Source: Frateuria hangzhouensis (GTDB taxonomy: Bacteria; Pseudomonadota; Gammaproteobacteria; Xanthomonadales; Rhodanobacteraceae). From it: 64,000 bases of DNA. The notes below the pieces were generated by a model. It did no database searches, had not been told where the DNA came from, and saw only the letters and a list, made by a program, of their open reading frames with translations. Of this stretch, positions 20,033 through 28,461 are shown in pieces. The stretch is from NCBI RefSeq assembly GCF_026410505.1, contig NZ_JAPMIU010000005.1, positions 62,001 through 126,000 of the forward strand, given 5' to 3'. How positions within the stretch are numbered: position 1 is the first letter of the stretch; each line of letters opens with the position of its first letter. A program made the position numbers and the translations under genes.

Positions 20033-20506
20033 ATGCAACTGGACCGAATCGACTTCGCCATCCTGCGCGAACTGCGGAAGAACGCCCGGCTGCCCAACAA
20101 GTCGCTCGCCGAGCGGGTCGGCGTGGCGCCCTCCACCGCATTGGAACGGGTACGCCGGCTGCGCGAGCAGGGCGCGATCTGTGGTTATCACGCCGAGGTG
20201 GCGCCGGCGGCGCTCGGCATCGGCCTGCAGGCGATGATCAGCGTGCGCCTGGCGCGCCACGCCCGCGCGGATCTCGACGCCTTCGGCAGCTACCTGTCGA
20301 CGCTGCGCGAGGTACTCGCCTTCTACCACGTGGCCGGCGCCAACGATTACCTGCTGCACGTGGCCGTGCGCGACAGCGACCAACTGCGCGACTTCGCGCT
20401 GGACGCCTTCACCACCCGCACCGAGGTGGCGCACATCGAGACCAGCCTGATCTTCAGCTTCAGGCGCAACGTCGACCTGCCGGTCTATCGCGCGGCGGTG
20501 GAGTAA
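20033..20506 (+). CDS. Lrp/AsnC family transcriptional regulator
   Basis: A 157-residue regulator. An AsnC-type winged helix-turn-helix occupies residues 1-60 (DRIDFAILRELRKNARLPNK, SLAERVGVAPSTALERVRRL), followed by the RAM ligand-binding domain (ISVRLARHARADLDAFGSYL, VAGANDYLLHVAVRD, VAHIETSLIFSF). It is divergent from the PLP trans-sulfuration gene and most likely controls it in response to an amino acid, by analogy with MdeR of pseudomonads; that assignment is inference. An in-frame ATG exists further upstream at 19979, but the start at 20033 matches the family length. Confidence 0.9.
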   Translation: MQLDRIDFAILRELRKNARLPNKSLAERVGVAPSTALERVRRLREQGAICGYHAEVAPAALGIGLQAMISVRLARHARADLDAFGSYLSTLREVLAFYHVAGANDYLLHVAVRDSDQLRDFALDAFTTRTEVAHIETSLIFSFRRNVDLPVYRAAVE

Positions 20507-20510
20507 TCCT

Positions 20511-20918
20511 TTAGCCCTGGTGCTCCTTGAACTGCTGGATCTGCCGCCGCGAGCGCTTGTCCGGCCGCGATGGCGGCCGCAACAACCCGGCCGCACCCAG
20601 CTTGCGCTGCGCCCGCGCAGCCTCGCGCGCGGCGAGGCTGGCCTCGGTCTCCTGGTAGAGCGCCTGCGCATCCGGCGCCGGACCACGGCGCTCGGACAAC
20701 GCCAGCACGACCACTTCCAGGCGCTCCTCGCCGCGTCCGATCTGCAGCCGGTCGCCCACGTGCAGCGCCTTGGCCGGCTTGCAGCCGGTGCCGCTGACGT
20801 CGACCTTGCCGCCGTCGATCGCCTGCTTGGCCAGGCTGCGTGTCTTGAAGAAGCGCGCGGCCCACAGCCACACGTCGACACGCACGGCAGCGGCCTCGTT
20901 GTTCGGGGTGGAGGTCAT
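20511..20918 (-). CDS. hslR: S4-domain RNA-binding protein, Hsp15-like
   Basis: A 135-residue protein with an N-terminal S4 RNA-binding domain: VRVDVWLWAARFFKTRSLAK, QAIDGGKVDVSGTGCKPAKA and LHVGDRLQIGRGEERLEVVV. The basic C-terminal tail (RPDKRSRRQIQQFKEHQG) is typical of Hsp15, which rescues stalled 50S subunits carrying peptidyl-tRNA. I use the ATG at 20918; an ATG 24 bases further upstream is possible. It converges with the Lrp-family gene, their stops 4 bases apart. Confidence 0.9.
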   Translation of the reverse strand: MTSTPNNEAAAVRVDVWLWAARFFKTRSLAKQAIDGGKVDVSGTGCKPAKALHVGDRLQIGRGEERLEVVVLALSERRGPAPDAQALYQETEASLAAREAARAQRKLGAAGLLRPPSRPDKRSRRQIQQFKEHQG

Positions 20919-20958
20919 GCCGCCATTGTAGAGGCCCGCCATCGCCGCCGGCGCCGAT

Positions 20959-21861
20959 CTAAGGACCGAGCAGCACGCTGCCCAGCGGTATCGTGAGCAG
21001 CGACAGCACGATGCCGGCGCCGAGGATGGTGTTGGCCAGCGGCGGATCCAGCCCGTACTCGTCGGCCAGGATGGTCGCCGACACCATTGGTGCCATCGCC
21101 GCCTGCAGCACGCCCACGCTCAGCACCAACCCACCGACGCCCGTGGCGACGCCGAGCACCCAGCACGCCGCGGGCGCCAGCAACAGCTTCCAGCCCAGCC
21201 CCAGGCCGGCCGCCGCCAGCTGGCGCTCGCCCGGGTGGAACCTGAACTGCAATCCGACCGAGAAGAGCGCCAGCGGCGTCAGGGTCGCCCCCAACGGCGC
21301 GAACACAGCTTCGACGGCCGGCGGCCAGCCGCCCAGCACGCCCACGGCAATACCTACCAGCAGCGCCACGAACGCAGGGAAAGTGGCGATGCGCCGCACG
21401 ATCATCGCCGGCTCCGGCTTGCGACCGGCGTAGAGGCAAGCGACCACGATGCCAAGCGATGCCAGTACCGGGAACGCGCCCAGCTGGTCCGCCACCACTG
21501 CCAGCGTCAGCCCCGGCTGACCGTACAGCGCCTGCATCAGCGGATAGCCCATGAACGAGGTATTGCCGAGCCCGCAGACCAGGATCAGCGCGCCGGTGCG
21601 CCCGCGCGACCAGCCCAGCCGGGGCCCCAGCCAGCCGAACACCAGCCACGCGCCGCCGAAAGTGAGCCACATCGCCGCGATCGGAAACCACAGTTTCGGA
21701 TCGAAACGCAGCTTCGGGATCAACTCCAGCACCAGCGCCGGCAGCGCCACGTTGATCACCCACCAGTTCAATCCCGCGGCCAGCCCGGCCGGCGGGCGCG
21801 CCAGGCGCGCCACCAGCGCGCCCAACACCAGGCAGGTGAACAACAACAGCAGCGCGCTCAT
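20959..21861 (-). CDS. AEC family transporter (auxin efflux carrier type)
   Basis: A 300-residue membrane protein with about ten hydrophobic helices in two inverted halves, as in the AEC/bile-acid-arsenite superfamily. Recognisable elements are the first helix plus LNWWVINVALPALVLELIPK, the crossing segment VCGLGNTSFMGYPLMQALYG (G-x-x-N-T-x-F-x-G-x-P) and AMAPMVSATILADEYGLDPP plus LANTILGAGIVLSLLTIPLG at the C-terminus. Substrates of bacterial members are mostly small carboxylates or unknown. It is probably transcribed alone; its stop is 40 bases before the hslR-like start on the same strand. Confidence 0.88.
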   Translation of the reverse strand: MSALLLLFTCLVLGALVARLARPPAGLAAGLNWWVINVALPALVLELIPKLRFDPKLWFPIAAMWLTFGGAWLVFGWLGPRLGWSRGRTGALILVCGLGNTSFMGYPLMQALYGQPGLTLAVVADQLGAFPVLASLGIVVACLYAGRKPEPAMIVRRIATFPAFVALLVGIAVGVLGGWPPAVEAVFAPLGATLTPLALFSVGLQFRFHPGERQLAAAGLGLGWKLLLAPAACWVLGVATGVGGLVLSVGVLQAAMAPMVSATILADEYGLDPPLANTILGAGIVLSLLTIPLGSVLLGP

Positions 21862-21948
21862 GCCAGGGCCGGTCAGGGAAAACGGAAGTCTAGCGGGCCG
21901 CAGTCACGACGGAGGTGGGGTTCCCCGCACGCGACCGCGCCCCATATG

Positions 21949-22021
21949 GCAGGAGCGCACCTGTCCGCGGCCGCGTGGCACCGATGGGACATGGCGGTCG
22001 CGTCCTGGTGCGCTCCTACAG
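21949..22021. repeat. REP-like inverted repeat (GTAGGAGCGCACC variant)
   Basis: GGCAGGAGCGCACCTGTCCG at the left and a right arm CGTCCTGGTGCGCTCCTACA pair with a few mismatches around a GC-rich centre. This is a variant of family 2 with a different core. It occupies most of the 327-base gap between the AEC transporter and the autotransporter terminator; I see nothing else there. Confidence 0.75.
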
Positions 22022-22132
22022 GAGCCGGGATCATGGCTGCCGACGGGTCGAGCGCGACCCGCCCCGGTTCGTGGGCGACTGCGCATTGCCGGGGAGAATG
22101 ACCGCCATGTTTCCGGTAGCGTGATCAACCAG

Positions 22133-22165
22133 AAAAAAAGCCCCGGATTGCTCCGGGGCTTTTTT
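22133..22165 (-). terminator. Bidirectional terminator after the autotransporter gene
   Basis: GCCCCGG (22140-22146) and CCGGGGC (22153-22159) form a stem around ATTGCT. Seven A precede and six T follow, so U-tracts exist on both strands. It ends 24 bases before the autotransporter stop and is the obvious terminator for the sulfotransferase/autotransporter unit. Confidence 0.92.
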
Positions 22166-22188
22166 CGTCCAGCACGTGCCTTGGTTTA

Positions 22189-25100
22189 CTAGAACGTCAC
22201 CTGGAAGCTGACCTTTACCGCGCTGTCGCGGCTGCCCGCGAGGACGCCGTCGTAGCCGGCACGCAGGCGGGTGTGGCGGGACAGGCCGAAGTCGAAGCCC
22301 GCCTGCACCACCGCCGCGTCGGTCGCCAGCGGCGCACCGCTGACCGTGAAGCGGCCACTGTCGGCGAAGCTCTGCTGCGCCACCGCCGTGCGGTCACCGT
22401 CCACGTGGCGCCATGCCAGCGTGCCGTAGATCACCGCCGCATCGCCGGAGAGCTGCCACTGCCCGTGCACGCCCGCCTTGGCGAAGGTCGCCTCGGTGGT
22501 TTCGCGTGCGCTGGTGAGCATTGCCGCACCGCCCTGCTCCTGCGCCTGGTCGGTCTGCACGGCCACGTGCGCCACGTTCACGAACGGCTGCACCTGGCCG
22601 CGCGTGAAGGCGATACGGTAGCCACCTTCCAGCCACGCCTGATGACTACGGCCGTGGTAATCGGCATGCAGCCTGGCCGGCAGTACGGCGGTAAGCTGGC
22701 GCGTGCTGGCGATATCGTGCCAGCTGCTGGCCAGGCCGCCCTCCGCGGTCCAGCCGCCCCACGCGGCGCCGGCGTACGCGCCCAGGTGCTTGCTGTGCAC
22801 CGAGGTTTCGCTGCCCAGCGCATCCACGCGGGCCACATCCTGGCCCAGGCCGGCGCTGACGCCCACGCGCCACTGGTCGCCCAGCGGGGCGTCCACGCCC
22901 AGCAGCAGCCCGTGGCCGTCGCTGCGCACACGCGAGGCGTTGCCATCGCCCGGCACGTGGCCGGCGTGTTGCCAACCGGTGGCCCAGACCGCGCCCGCGC
23001 TCTCGCCGATCGCGCGCGCGTTGTCACGCGAGCCATCCGCGCGATGCAGGCGATCGCCCATCGCCTGGCGCACGAAGCGACTGTCGTCCAGCAACACCGT
23101 GCGCGTCGAGGCGAACGATTCGCCCGACCACTCCGCCATCGCCGCGCGCGCCGTGTCGGCGTCCTGCGTCAGCAGCGCGTCGTGCACCGTGCCGCTGCCG
23201 AGCGCGGTCAGCGCGCCGCCGACAGCGCACTGGTTGGTCGTGCTGGCCACCGCGCAGAAATCCACGTTGTTGCGCAGCAGCGTCATCGTGACGGTGCTGC
23301 CGAGGTAATCGACCGTCGGCGTGAGGAACGCCAGCGAGCTCTCGAACGCGGCGAACCGGCCCTCGATGCCACCCTTGGCCTTGATGATGGTGTAGGGCGA
23401 ATCGAGGTTGTAGTGGCCGTCCTTCGCCAGGCTCAGCACCGTGCCGCCCTGCAGCACCAGTTTGCCGCCAACGACCAGCTGGTCGCTGTGGCCGGCTTCG
23501 TCGGTTTCCACCTCGTACACCGCGGTATCGCGGATCACCGCATCGCCGGTGGTGGTCAGCGTGCCGATCGAATGGCCCGGCGCCAGCGTGCCGGCCAGGT
23601 CCAGGCTGCCCAGCGTGCCGTTGCCGGACAGGCGCGCGGCCTGGTCCACCACCAACTGGCCGGCCAGCTTGCCGTCCACGGCCAGTTCGCCCGCGGCGAC
23701 CGTCCAGCCTTGGGCGCCGGCGGCCGTGCCGCTCAAGGTCCAGGTGCCGCTGCCCGACTTGAGGAAACGGGCAAAGCCCTGGTATGGGGCCTTGCTGCCG
23801 ACCGCACCGATCTGCCCTAGCGCGAAGCTGCCGCCGGTATCGCCGCCGAGGGCGAGCGTGTCGCCATCTTGGCCGGCGCCGCTGTGGCTGACCGCGTTGC
23901 CGACCAGCTTCGAGCCGGCCTGCACGACCAGCGTGTTGTGGCCACCGGAGAAATCCACCGCGTTGGCGCGTGCGCCGTAGCCGTCGTTGGCCAGGCCGCC
24001 GGCGATCGTGCCGGCATTGATCAACGTGGCACCGCCGGTAGCCACCACGCCCGCGCCGCCGGCGCCGGCCGGGCCGACAATAACTTCCTCGCCATCGGTC
24101 TCGCTGGCCGTTTCGCTGGCGGCCAGCAATAGCACCGGCGGCGCCGTGACGGTGGAGGCATAGCCGCCCGCACCACCGTCGCCACCGGTGATGGAGCCGG
24201 TGTTGGTCAAGGTGAACCCGGCGCCGCTGACGCCCGCGCCACCGGCGCCGCCGGCGGCCGCCGTCAGCACCGGCGCAGTGGTCGGGCCGTATTCGCCGTT
24301 GCCGCCACCGCCGTATTTGCCATACGCGGTCACGGTGCCGCCGTTGCCGCCATGGCCACCGGCGATGCTGCCGGCGTTGGTGAACGTGAAACCGGTGCCG
24401 CTGACGCCCGCGGCACCAGCGCCGCCAGCCGGGTTCGCCGGGCGGTAGTTCATATCCATTTCGTCGGCGTAGGGGCCGTAGCCGGCACCGCCCTTGCCGC
24501 CGTTGCCGCCATTGCCGCCGGCAACCGTGCCGCGGTTGTCGAAGGAGAACCCGGCGCCACTGACGCCCGCGCCCGCCGCACCGCCCATGCCCGCCGCGGT
24601 CGCGAGGGAGAAGCCTCCTTCGGGTATGCCCTCTTCGCTGCTGTACTTGCCGCCGTTGCCGCCGGCACCGCCGTTGCCGCCCGTGACGGTGCCGCGGTTG
24701 GATGCGCTGAAGCCGTTGCCCGATACGCCCGCCCCGCCGACGCCGCCATCGCCGCTGCCGCCGAAGTAACCAGCGGCACCCTGGCCACCGAAGCCGCCGC
24801 CGATGGTTCCACGATTGTCGAGCTGGAACTGGTTGCCGCTCACGCCGGCGCCGCCGGTTCCGGCCGTGCCGGCCAGCCAGCTTTCGGTCGAGGTGATGCC
24901 GCCGGTACCGCCGCGGATGGAGCCGGTGTTCGCCAGCGAGAACGCCTCGCCCGAGACGCCCGCGCCACCGACGCCACCAGCGCCGCCGTAGCCGCTCAGG
25001 CCGCCATAACCGCCGATGCCGCCCTGGAGGAAACCGCTGTTGGACACCGTGAAGCCGGCGCCGGTCACCGCCGCGCCGCCGGCACCGCCGGCGCCGCCGT

Positions 25101-26034
25101 AGTTGCCGATGATCGTGCCGCCCGATCCGCCATAGCCGCCCATGCCGCCATTGACCGTGCCGACGTTGTCCAGGGTGAAACCCTCGCCCTGGATGCCCGC
25201 GCCACCGATGCCGCCGCCCTGCGCGGCCCTACCCGTGACCTCGCCCTCGCTGCCCTCGATGCCCTCGACATCGAAACCGGCGCTGCCCTGGCTGCCGGCA
25301 ATCACGCCGGCGTTGTCGATGGTGGCGGCGCCGGCGATCACGCCGGCGCCGCCACTGTAGGCACCCATCCAGCCGTAGCCCCCAACCACCTCGCTGCCGG
25401 CGTCCACGCTCAACGTGGTGCCGTCGCCCGCCGTCACGCCGGCGCCGCCGTCGGCCTCGACCCGGTTGGCGCCGTACACGAAGGCGGCCGCGCCATCGCC
25501 GCGGCCGAGCTGCAGCGTCCCGCTCACGAGATTCCAGGCCACGTCCTGCTGCGTGCCGGTCAGCGTCAGGATGCCGTCGCCGGCCCAGTTGAGCGTGCCC
25601 TCACCGTGGAAGTTGGCATTCAGCGTCACGTCCGACGGGGACGTGAACGTCACCTCGCAATCGAGCGAGGGAAGCGTGCCGGTTTCGGTGATGCTGCCGC
25701 CGCTGGCCAGTTGCAGGCTGATGACGCTCCCCGGCTGTGCGTTCGCCTGCGCGATCGCCCAGCTGAGGGAACCGGGCACGCCCGTGTCGCCGTTGTCGGT
25801 CGCCGACGTGACCACGAATGTCGGGCTGGCCGCCGATGCGGGCAGCGCCGCCACGCCCAGGCCCAGCGCGAGCGCGACCAGACAGGCGCGCGCCAGCGGG
25901 CTGCGGGCCGCCCCACGGGCCGCGCCGCTGGCCGGGGACGCGGACACACCGCCGCGCGGGCTGCTGGCAAGCTCGGTAGCGACCTGCAGGACGCCCAGCG
26001 CACGGTTCCAGACCAATCGGTACACCTTGTTCAC
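22189..26034 (-). CDS. Glycine-rich type V autotransporter adhesin with ESPR signal
   Basis: A 1281-residue autotransporter. The N-terminus MNKVYRLVWNRALGVLQVAT is an extended signal peptide region (ESPR), followed by a hydrophobic segment and cleavage near LPASAASP. Residues about 250-690 hold roughly ten degenerate repeats of the form GGAGVSGxGFxxxNxGxIxG plus Gly-rich spacer, expected to form a beta-helix passenger. A linker with LDLAGTLAPGHSIGTLTTTG (autotransporter-associated strand repeat) precedes the C-terminal beta-barrel (about 1010-1281) with a terminal Phe (VSFQVTF). It is probably a surface adhesin or biofilm protein. A sulfotransferase gene lies 99 bases upstream on the same strand. 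Confidence 0.92.
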   Translation of the reverse strand: MNKVYRLVWNRALGVLQVATELASSPRGGVSASPASGAARGAARSPLARACLVALALGLGVAALPASAASPTFVVTSATDNGDTGVPGSLSWAIAQANAQPGSVISLQLASGGSITETGTLPSLDCEVTFTSPSDVTLNANFHGEGTLNWAGDGILTLTGTQQDVAWNLVSGTLQLGRGDGAAAFVYGANRVEADGGAGVTAGDGTTLSVDAGSEVVGGYGWMGAYSGGAGVIAGAATIDNAGVIAGSQGSAGFDVEGIEGSEGEVTGRAAQGGGIGGAGIQGEGFTLDNVGTVNGGMGGYGGSGGTIIGNYGGAGGAGGAAVTGAGFTVSNSGFLQGGIGGYGGLSGYGGAGGVGGAGVSGEAFSLANTGSIRGGTGGITSTESWLAGTAGTGGAGVSGNQFQLDNRGTIGGGFGGQGAAGYFGGSGDGGVGGAGVSGNGFSASNRGTVTGGNGGAGGNGGKYSSEEGIPEGGFSLATAAGMGGAAGAGVSGAGFSFDNRGTVAGGNGGNGGKGGAGYGPYADEMDMNYRPANPAGGAGAAGVSGTGFTFTNAGSIAGGHGGNGGTVTAYGKYGGGGNGEYGPTTAPVLTAAAGGAGGAGVSGAGFTLTNTGSITGGDGGAGGYASTVTAPPVLLLAASETASETDGEEVIVGPAGAGGAGVVATGGATLINAGTIAGGLANDGYGARANAVDFSGGHNTLVVQAGSKLVGNAVSHSGAGQDGDTLALGGDTGGSFALGQIGAVGSKAPYQGFARFLKSGSGTWTLSGTAAGAQGWTVAAGELAVDGKLAGQLVVDQAARLSGNGTLGSLDLAGTLAPGHSIGTLTTTGDAVIRDTAVYEVETDEAGHSDQLVVGGKLVLQGGTVLSLAKDGHYNLDSPYTIIKAKGGIEGRFAAFESSLAFLTPTVDYLGSTVTMTLLRNNVDFCAVASTTNQCAVGGALTALGSGTVHDALLTQDADTARAAMAEWSGESFASTRTVLLDDSRFVRQAMGDRLHRADGSRDNARAIGESAGAVWATGWQHAGHVPGDGNASRVRSDGHGLLLGVDAPLGDQWRVGVSAGLGQDVARVDALGSETSVHSKHLGAYAGAAWGGWTAEGGLASSWHDIASTRQLTAVLPARLHADYHGRSHQAWLEGGYRIAFTRGQVQPFVNVAHVAVQTDQAQEQGGAAMLTSARETTEATFAKAGVHGQWQLSGDAAVIYGTLAWRHVDGDRTAVAQQSFADSGRFTVSGAPLATDAAVVQAGFDFGLSRHTRLRAGYDGVLAGSRDSAVKVSFQVTF

Positions 26035-26133
26035 TCGCTGCTCCTTGGATTTTCTTTGCCCGGAATCGCCGGTTCGGATGGGTCACGCGAGGACGACCGC
26101 CGCGGGGCGGCGTCCGTAAGAAAAAAGGGAAAA

Positions 26134-26940
26134 TCAGACGATGCGCACGTCGCGCCGGTTCAGCTCGGGGTTGCGCCAGAACGCGTCGTTCTCGAAGCGC
26201 CGGAACACGTCCGGCGGCAGCACCGTGTCGCGCTGCACCGCGCCGACCCTGGGGCGTACGTCATGCAGGCCGGGCGTGCCGGCCTTGCGGTCGAATGCGC
26301 TGGCGTCATATTCGACGCGCTCGAAATCGTGTTCGAACACCGGCTCGCCGATGAAGTCGTACACCGCGGCCAGCGCCGCGCGCGGGTTGCCGACCAGGGT
26401 TTCGTACTGCAGCAGCATCAGGTTGCCCGCGTGCTCGCCGAAGAACGCCTCCTTCAGCGCGTTGTACGGATACCCGACCAGCCCCTCGCCGTTGGCCACG
26501 CCATCGGCGCGCGAGTAGACCGTGCCGCCGGTCGCGTAATGGAAGATCGACGACGGCTGGAACGCATTGCGCTGCACCAGCCGCTCGACACTGTCGATCA
26601 CCCATGGCATGTCGCGCACGCAGGCGATCACCCGCGACTGCGGCAACATCGCGCGCAGTGCGCCCATGCGCGCGCACCAGGCCCGGTTGGTGTCGAACAC
26701 CACCGGGTTCGACAGGTCGGCGTAGAAGTTCTCGACCACGCCGCGCAGCACGCGCTGGCGCTTGGCGTCGTCGATGAACACGGAGTACTCGTTGCGCCCG
26801 CTCATGTCCCCGAGCAACGCCGCGACCATGCCGGCGACCGGGCTGCTCATGCCCGCGTGGAAGCGCGGGTTCTGGCGCAGCAAAGCTGCAAGAAGGGTCG
26901 ACCCCGAGCGCGGCAGGCCCGAGATGAAATGAAAACGCAT
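26134..26940 (-). CDS. PAPS-dependent sulfotransferase family protein
   Basis: A 268-residue cytosolic sulfotransferase-fold protein. The 5'-phosphosulfate loop FISGLPRSGSTLLAALL is at residues 5-21, and the 3'-phosphate region fits PQSRVIACVRDMPWVIDSVE. The C-terminal part (DTVLPPDVFRRFENDAFWR) is family-typical. Start at 26940 is supported by AGGGGAC just upstream; longer in-frame starts lack this. The acceptor is unknown. Its place directly ahead of a giant autotransporter suggests shared regulation and possibly sulfation of a surface molecule, but nothing in the sequence proves that. Confidence 0.85.
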   Translation of the reverse strand: MRFHFISGLPRSGSTLLAALLRQNPRFHAGMSSPVAGMVAALLGDMSGRNEYSVFIDDAKRQRVLRGVVENFYADLSNPVVFDTNRAWCARMGALRAMLPQSRVIACVRDMPWVIDSVERLVQRNAFQPSSIFHYATGGTVYSRADGVANGEGLVGYPYNALKEAFFGEHAGNLMLLQYETLVGNPRAALAAVYDFIGEPVFEHDFERVEYDASAFDRKAGTPGLHDVRPRVGAVQRDTVLPPDVFRRFENDAFWRNPELNRRDVRIV

Positions 26941-27050
26941 GTTGTCCCCTGTCGCTAGACCGGCCCGGACGGCGGAGCCGCGGGGGACCGCGGAACGCCC
27001 GGACAGCCGTAAACTCACTGAGACGGGGCGTGCCGCTCCGACTCAGAAAA

Positions 27051-27066
27051 TGTGATGTAGTTCACA
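27051..27066. promoter_or_regulatory. Perfect CRP/Clp-type binding site
   Basis: TGTGATGTAGTTCACA is an exact match to TGTGA-N6-TCACA; the symmetry extends outward to AATGTGA/TCACATT. In Xanthomonadales this is the consensus of Clp, the c-di-GMP-responsive CRP homologue. It lies in the 246-base divergent region between the sulfotransferase/autotransporter unit and the APH-fold kinase gene, centred about 118 bases from the former start and 128 from the latter. No convincing -10 box could be placed for either direction. Confidence 0.72.
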
Positions 27067-27186
27067 TTTCATTGACAGTGTAACGAGCCGGGCGAGCGCC
27101 TGCCAGAGGAATGCGTAGAAGACGGCAGATTCCGGTCATGTCCTCGCGGCGCCGCATGCCCGGGGGCGGCGACCGGGCCATAATGG

Positions 27187-28344
27187 ATGGCTATCCGCAT
27201 TGTGTTCCCGCCCTGGATGACCAGCTCTTGCCATCGTGTCCACGGCCTGGCCGACGAGGACGTATCGCCCGACTGGCCGCCGCTTGTGCCGCGGGAAGTG
27301 GGCGCCTTGCTGGCCGGCTATGCCCTGCGGCCGGGCGCGATCCGCTGGCACAGCCCGCGGCCGCTTTCGGCGGCCGCGCTCGTCGATACCGCGGGCGGCA
27401 CCGTATTCGTCAAGCGCCACCATCGCAGCGTGCGCACGGCCGCCACGCTGGCCGAGGAGCATGCCTTCATGGCCTGGCTGCGCGAGGCGGGCCTTCCTGT
27501 TCCCGGCGTGCTTGCCGCCATTTCCGGCCACACCGCCATCGAGCGGGGCGAGTGGACCTACGAAGTGCATGCACCCGCCACCGGCATCGATCTCTATCGC
27601 GAGAGCGCTTCCTGGACACCGCTGCTCGATCGGGATCACGCGTACACGGCCGGCGCCATGCTCGCCCGCCTGCACGACGCGGCGGAAGGCTATGCCGCCG
27701 GCCAGCGCGGCACGCATCTGCTGGTGGCGCGCAGCGAGCTGATCGAGGCGGCCGATCCACTGGCGGCGATCGCGGCGCAATGCTCGCAGCGGCCGGGGCT
27801 GGCCCGCTACCTGGCGCAGCGCGACTGGCGCGCCGACATCGGCCCGATCCTGGCCCCCTTCCACGAGCGCGCGCAGGCGCGGCTGGCGGCACAGCCGGAC
27901 TTGTGGACGCATGGCGACTGGCACGTCTCCAACCTGTGCTGGAGCGGCCGCGGGCCGCGGGCGGCCATCACCGCCGTGCTGGATTTCGGACTGGCGGCAC
28001 GCACGTTCGCGCTGTTCGACCTGGCCACGGCGATCGAGCGCAACGCGGTGGCCTGGCTGGCGCTCGATGACGACGATGCCGCGCATCCGCAGGCCGCCCG
28101 TGCGCTGGTCGACGGCTATCGCAGTCAGCGCGCACTGACTGCAGCGGACGTCCATCTGCTGGCCGACCTGCTGCCGCTGGTGCACGTAGACTTCGCGTTG
28201 TCGGAAGTCGAGTACTTCACCGCGGTCACGCACTCGCCGGCCAACGCCGACGTGGCTTACCACACCTTCCTGCTCGGCCACGCCGCGTGGTTCGCCACGC
28301 CGCCGGGACGGATGCTGCTGGATGCCATCCGCGCGCTGGCCTGA
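27187..28344 (+). CDS. Aminoglycoside phosphotransferase-fold small-molecule kinase
   Basis: A 385-residue APH/choline-kinase-fold protein. Visible motifs: an N-lobe lysine in GTVFVKRHHRS, the Brenner box LWTHGDWHVSNLCW with the catalytic Asp, and the metal-binding ITAVLDFGLAARTFALFDLA. It is a phosphotransferase for some hydroxyl compound. Thiamine kinase ThiK belongs to this fold, and the gene lies directly upstream of a TPP-riboswitch thiamine uptake operon, so thiamine is an attractive but unproven substrate; homoserine-, choline- or sugar-kinase-like roles remain possible. A later ATG at 27217 could be the true start. Confidence 0.8.
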   Translation: MAIRIVFPPWMTSSCHRVHGLADEDVSPDWPPLVPREVGALLAGYALRPGAIRWHSPRPLSAAALVDTAGGTVFVKRHHRSVRTAATLAEEHAFMAWLREAGLPVPGVLAAISGHTAIERGEWTYEVHAPATGIDLYRESASWTPLLDRDHAYTAGAMLARLHDAAEGYAAGQRGTHLLVARSELIEAADPLAAIAAQCSQRPGLARYLAQRDWRADIGPILAPFHERAQARLAAQPDLWTHGDWHVSNLCWSGRGPRAAITAVLDFGLAARTFALFDLATAIERNAVAWLALDDDDAAHPQAARALVDGYRSQRALTAADVHLLADLLPLVHVDFALSEVEYFTAVTHSPANADVAYHTFLLGHAAWFATPPGRMLLDAIRALA

Positions 28345-28461
28345 CGAAGGCCCTGCACGAGTGCTTCAGCTGGATGCCCGCGCCCCATGGGTGCGCGTCC
28401 ACAACGGCGACTTGCGCATCGGTCGACTCCGCCCGCCGCCTGCGCTCACGGCGAACGGCTT

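Noticed and set aside
22189..26034. Reading the glycine-rich protein as an RTX toxin or PE-PGRS-like protein
   Set aside because: There are no GGxGxDxxx calcium nonapeptides in series and no type I secretion genes; ESPR and a C-terminal barrel mark it as an autotransporter.
26134..26940. Assignment of the sulfotransferase as RaxST
   Set aside because: Only the general PAPS loop can be read; raxA/raxB and a raxX-like peptide are absent nearby.
24352..26958. An 868-codon plus-strand frame opposite the autotransporter
   Set aside because: Composition mirrors the antisense of glycine-rich repeats; the minus strand has ESPR, passenger repeats and barrel.
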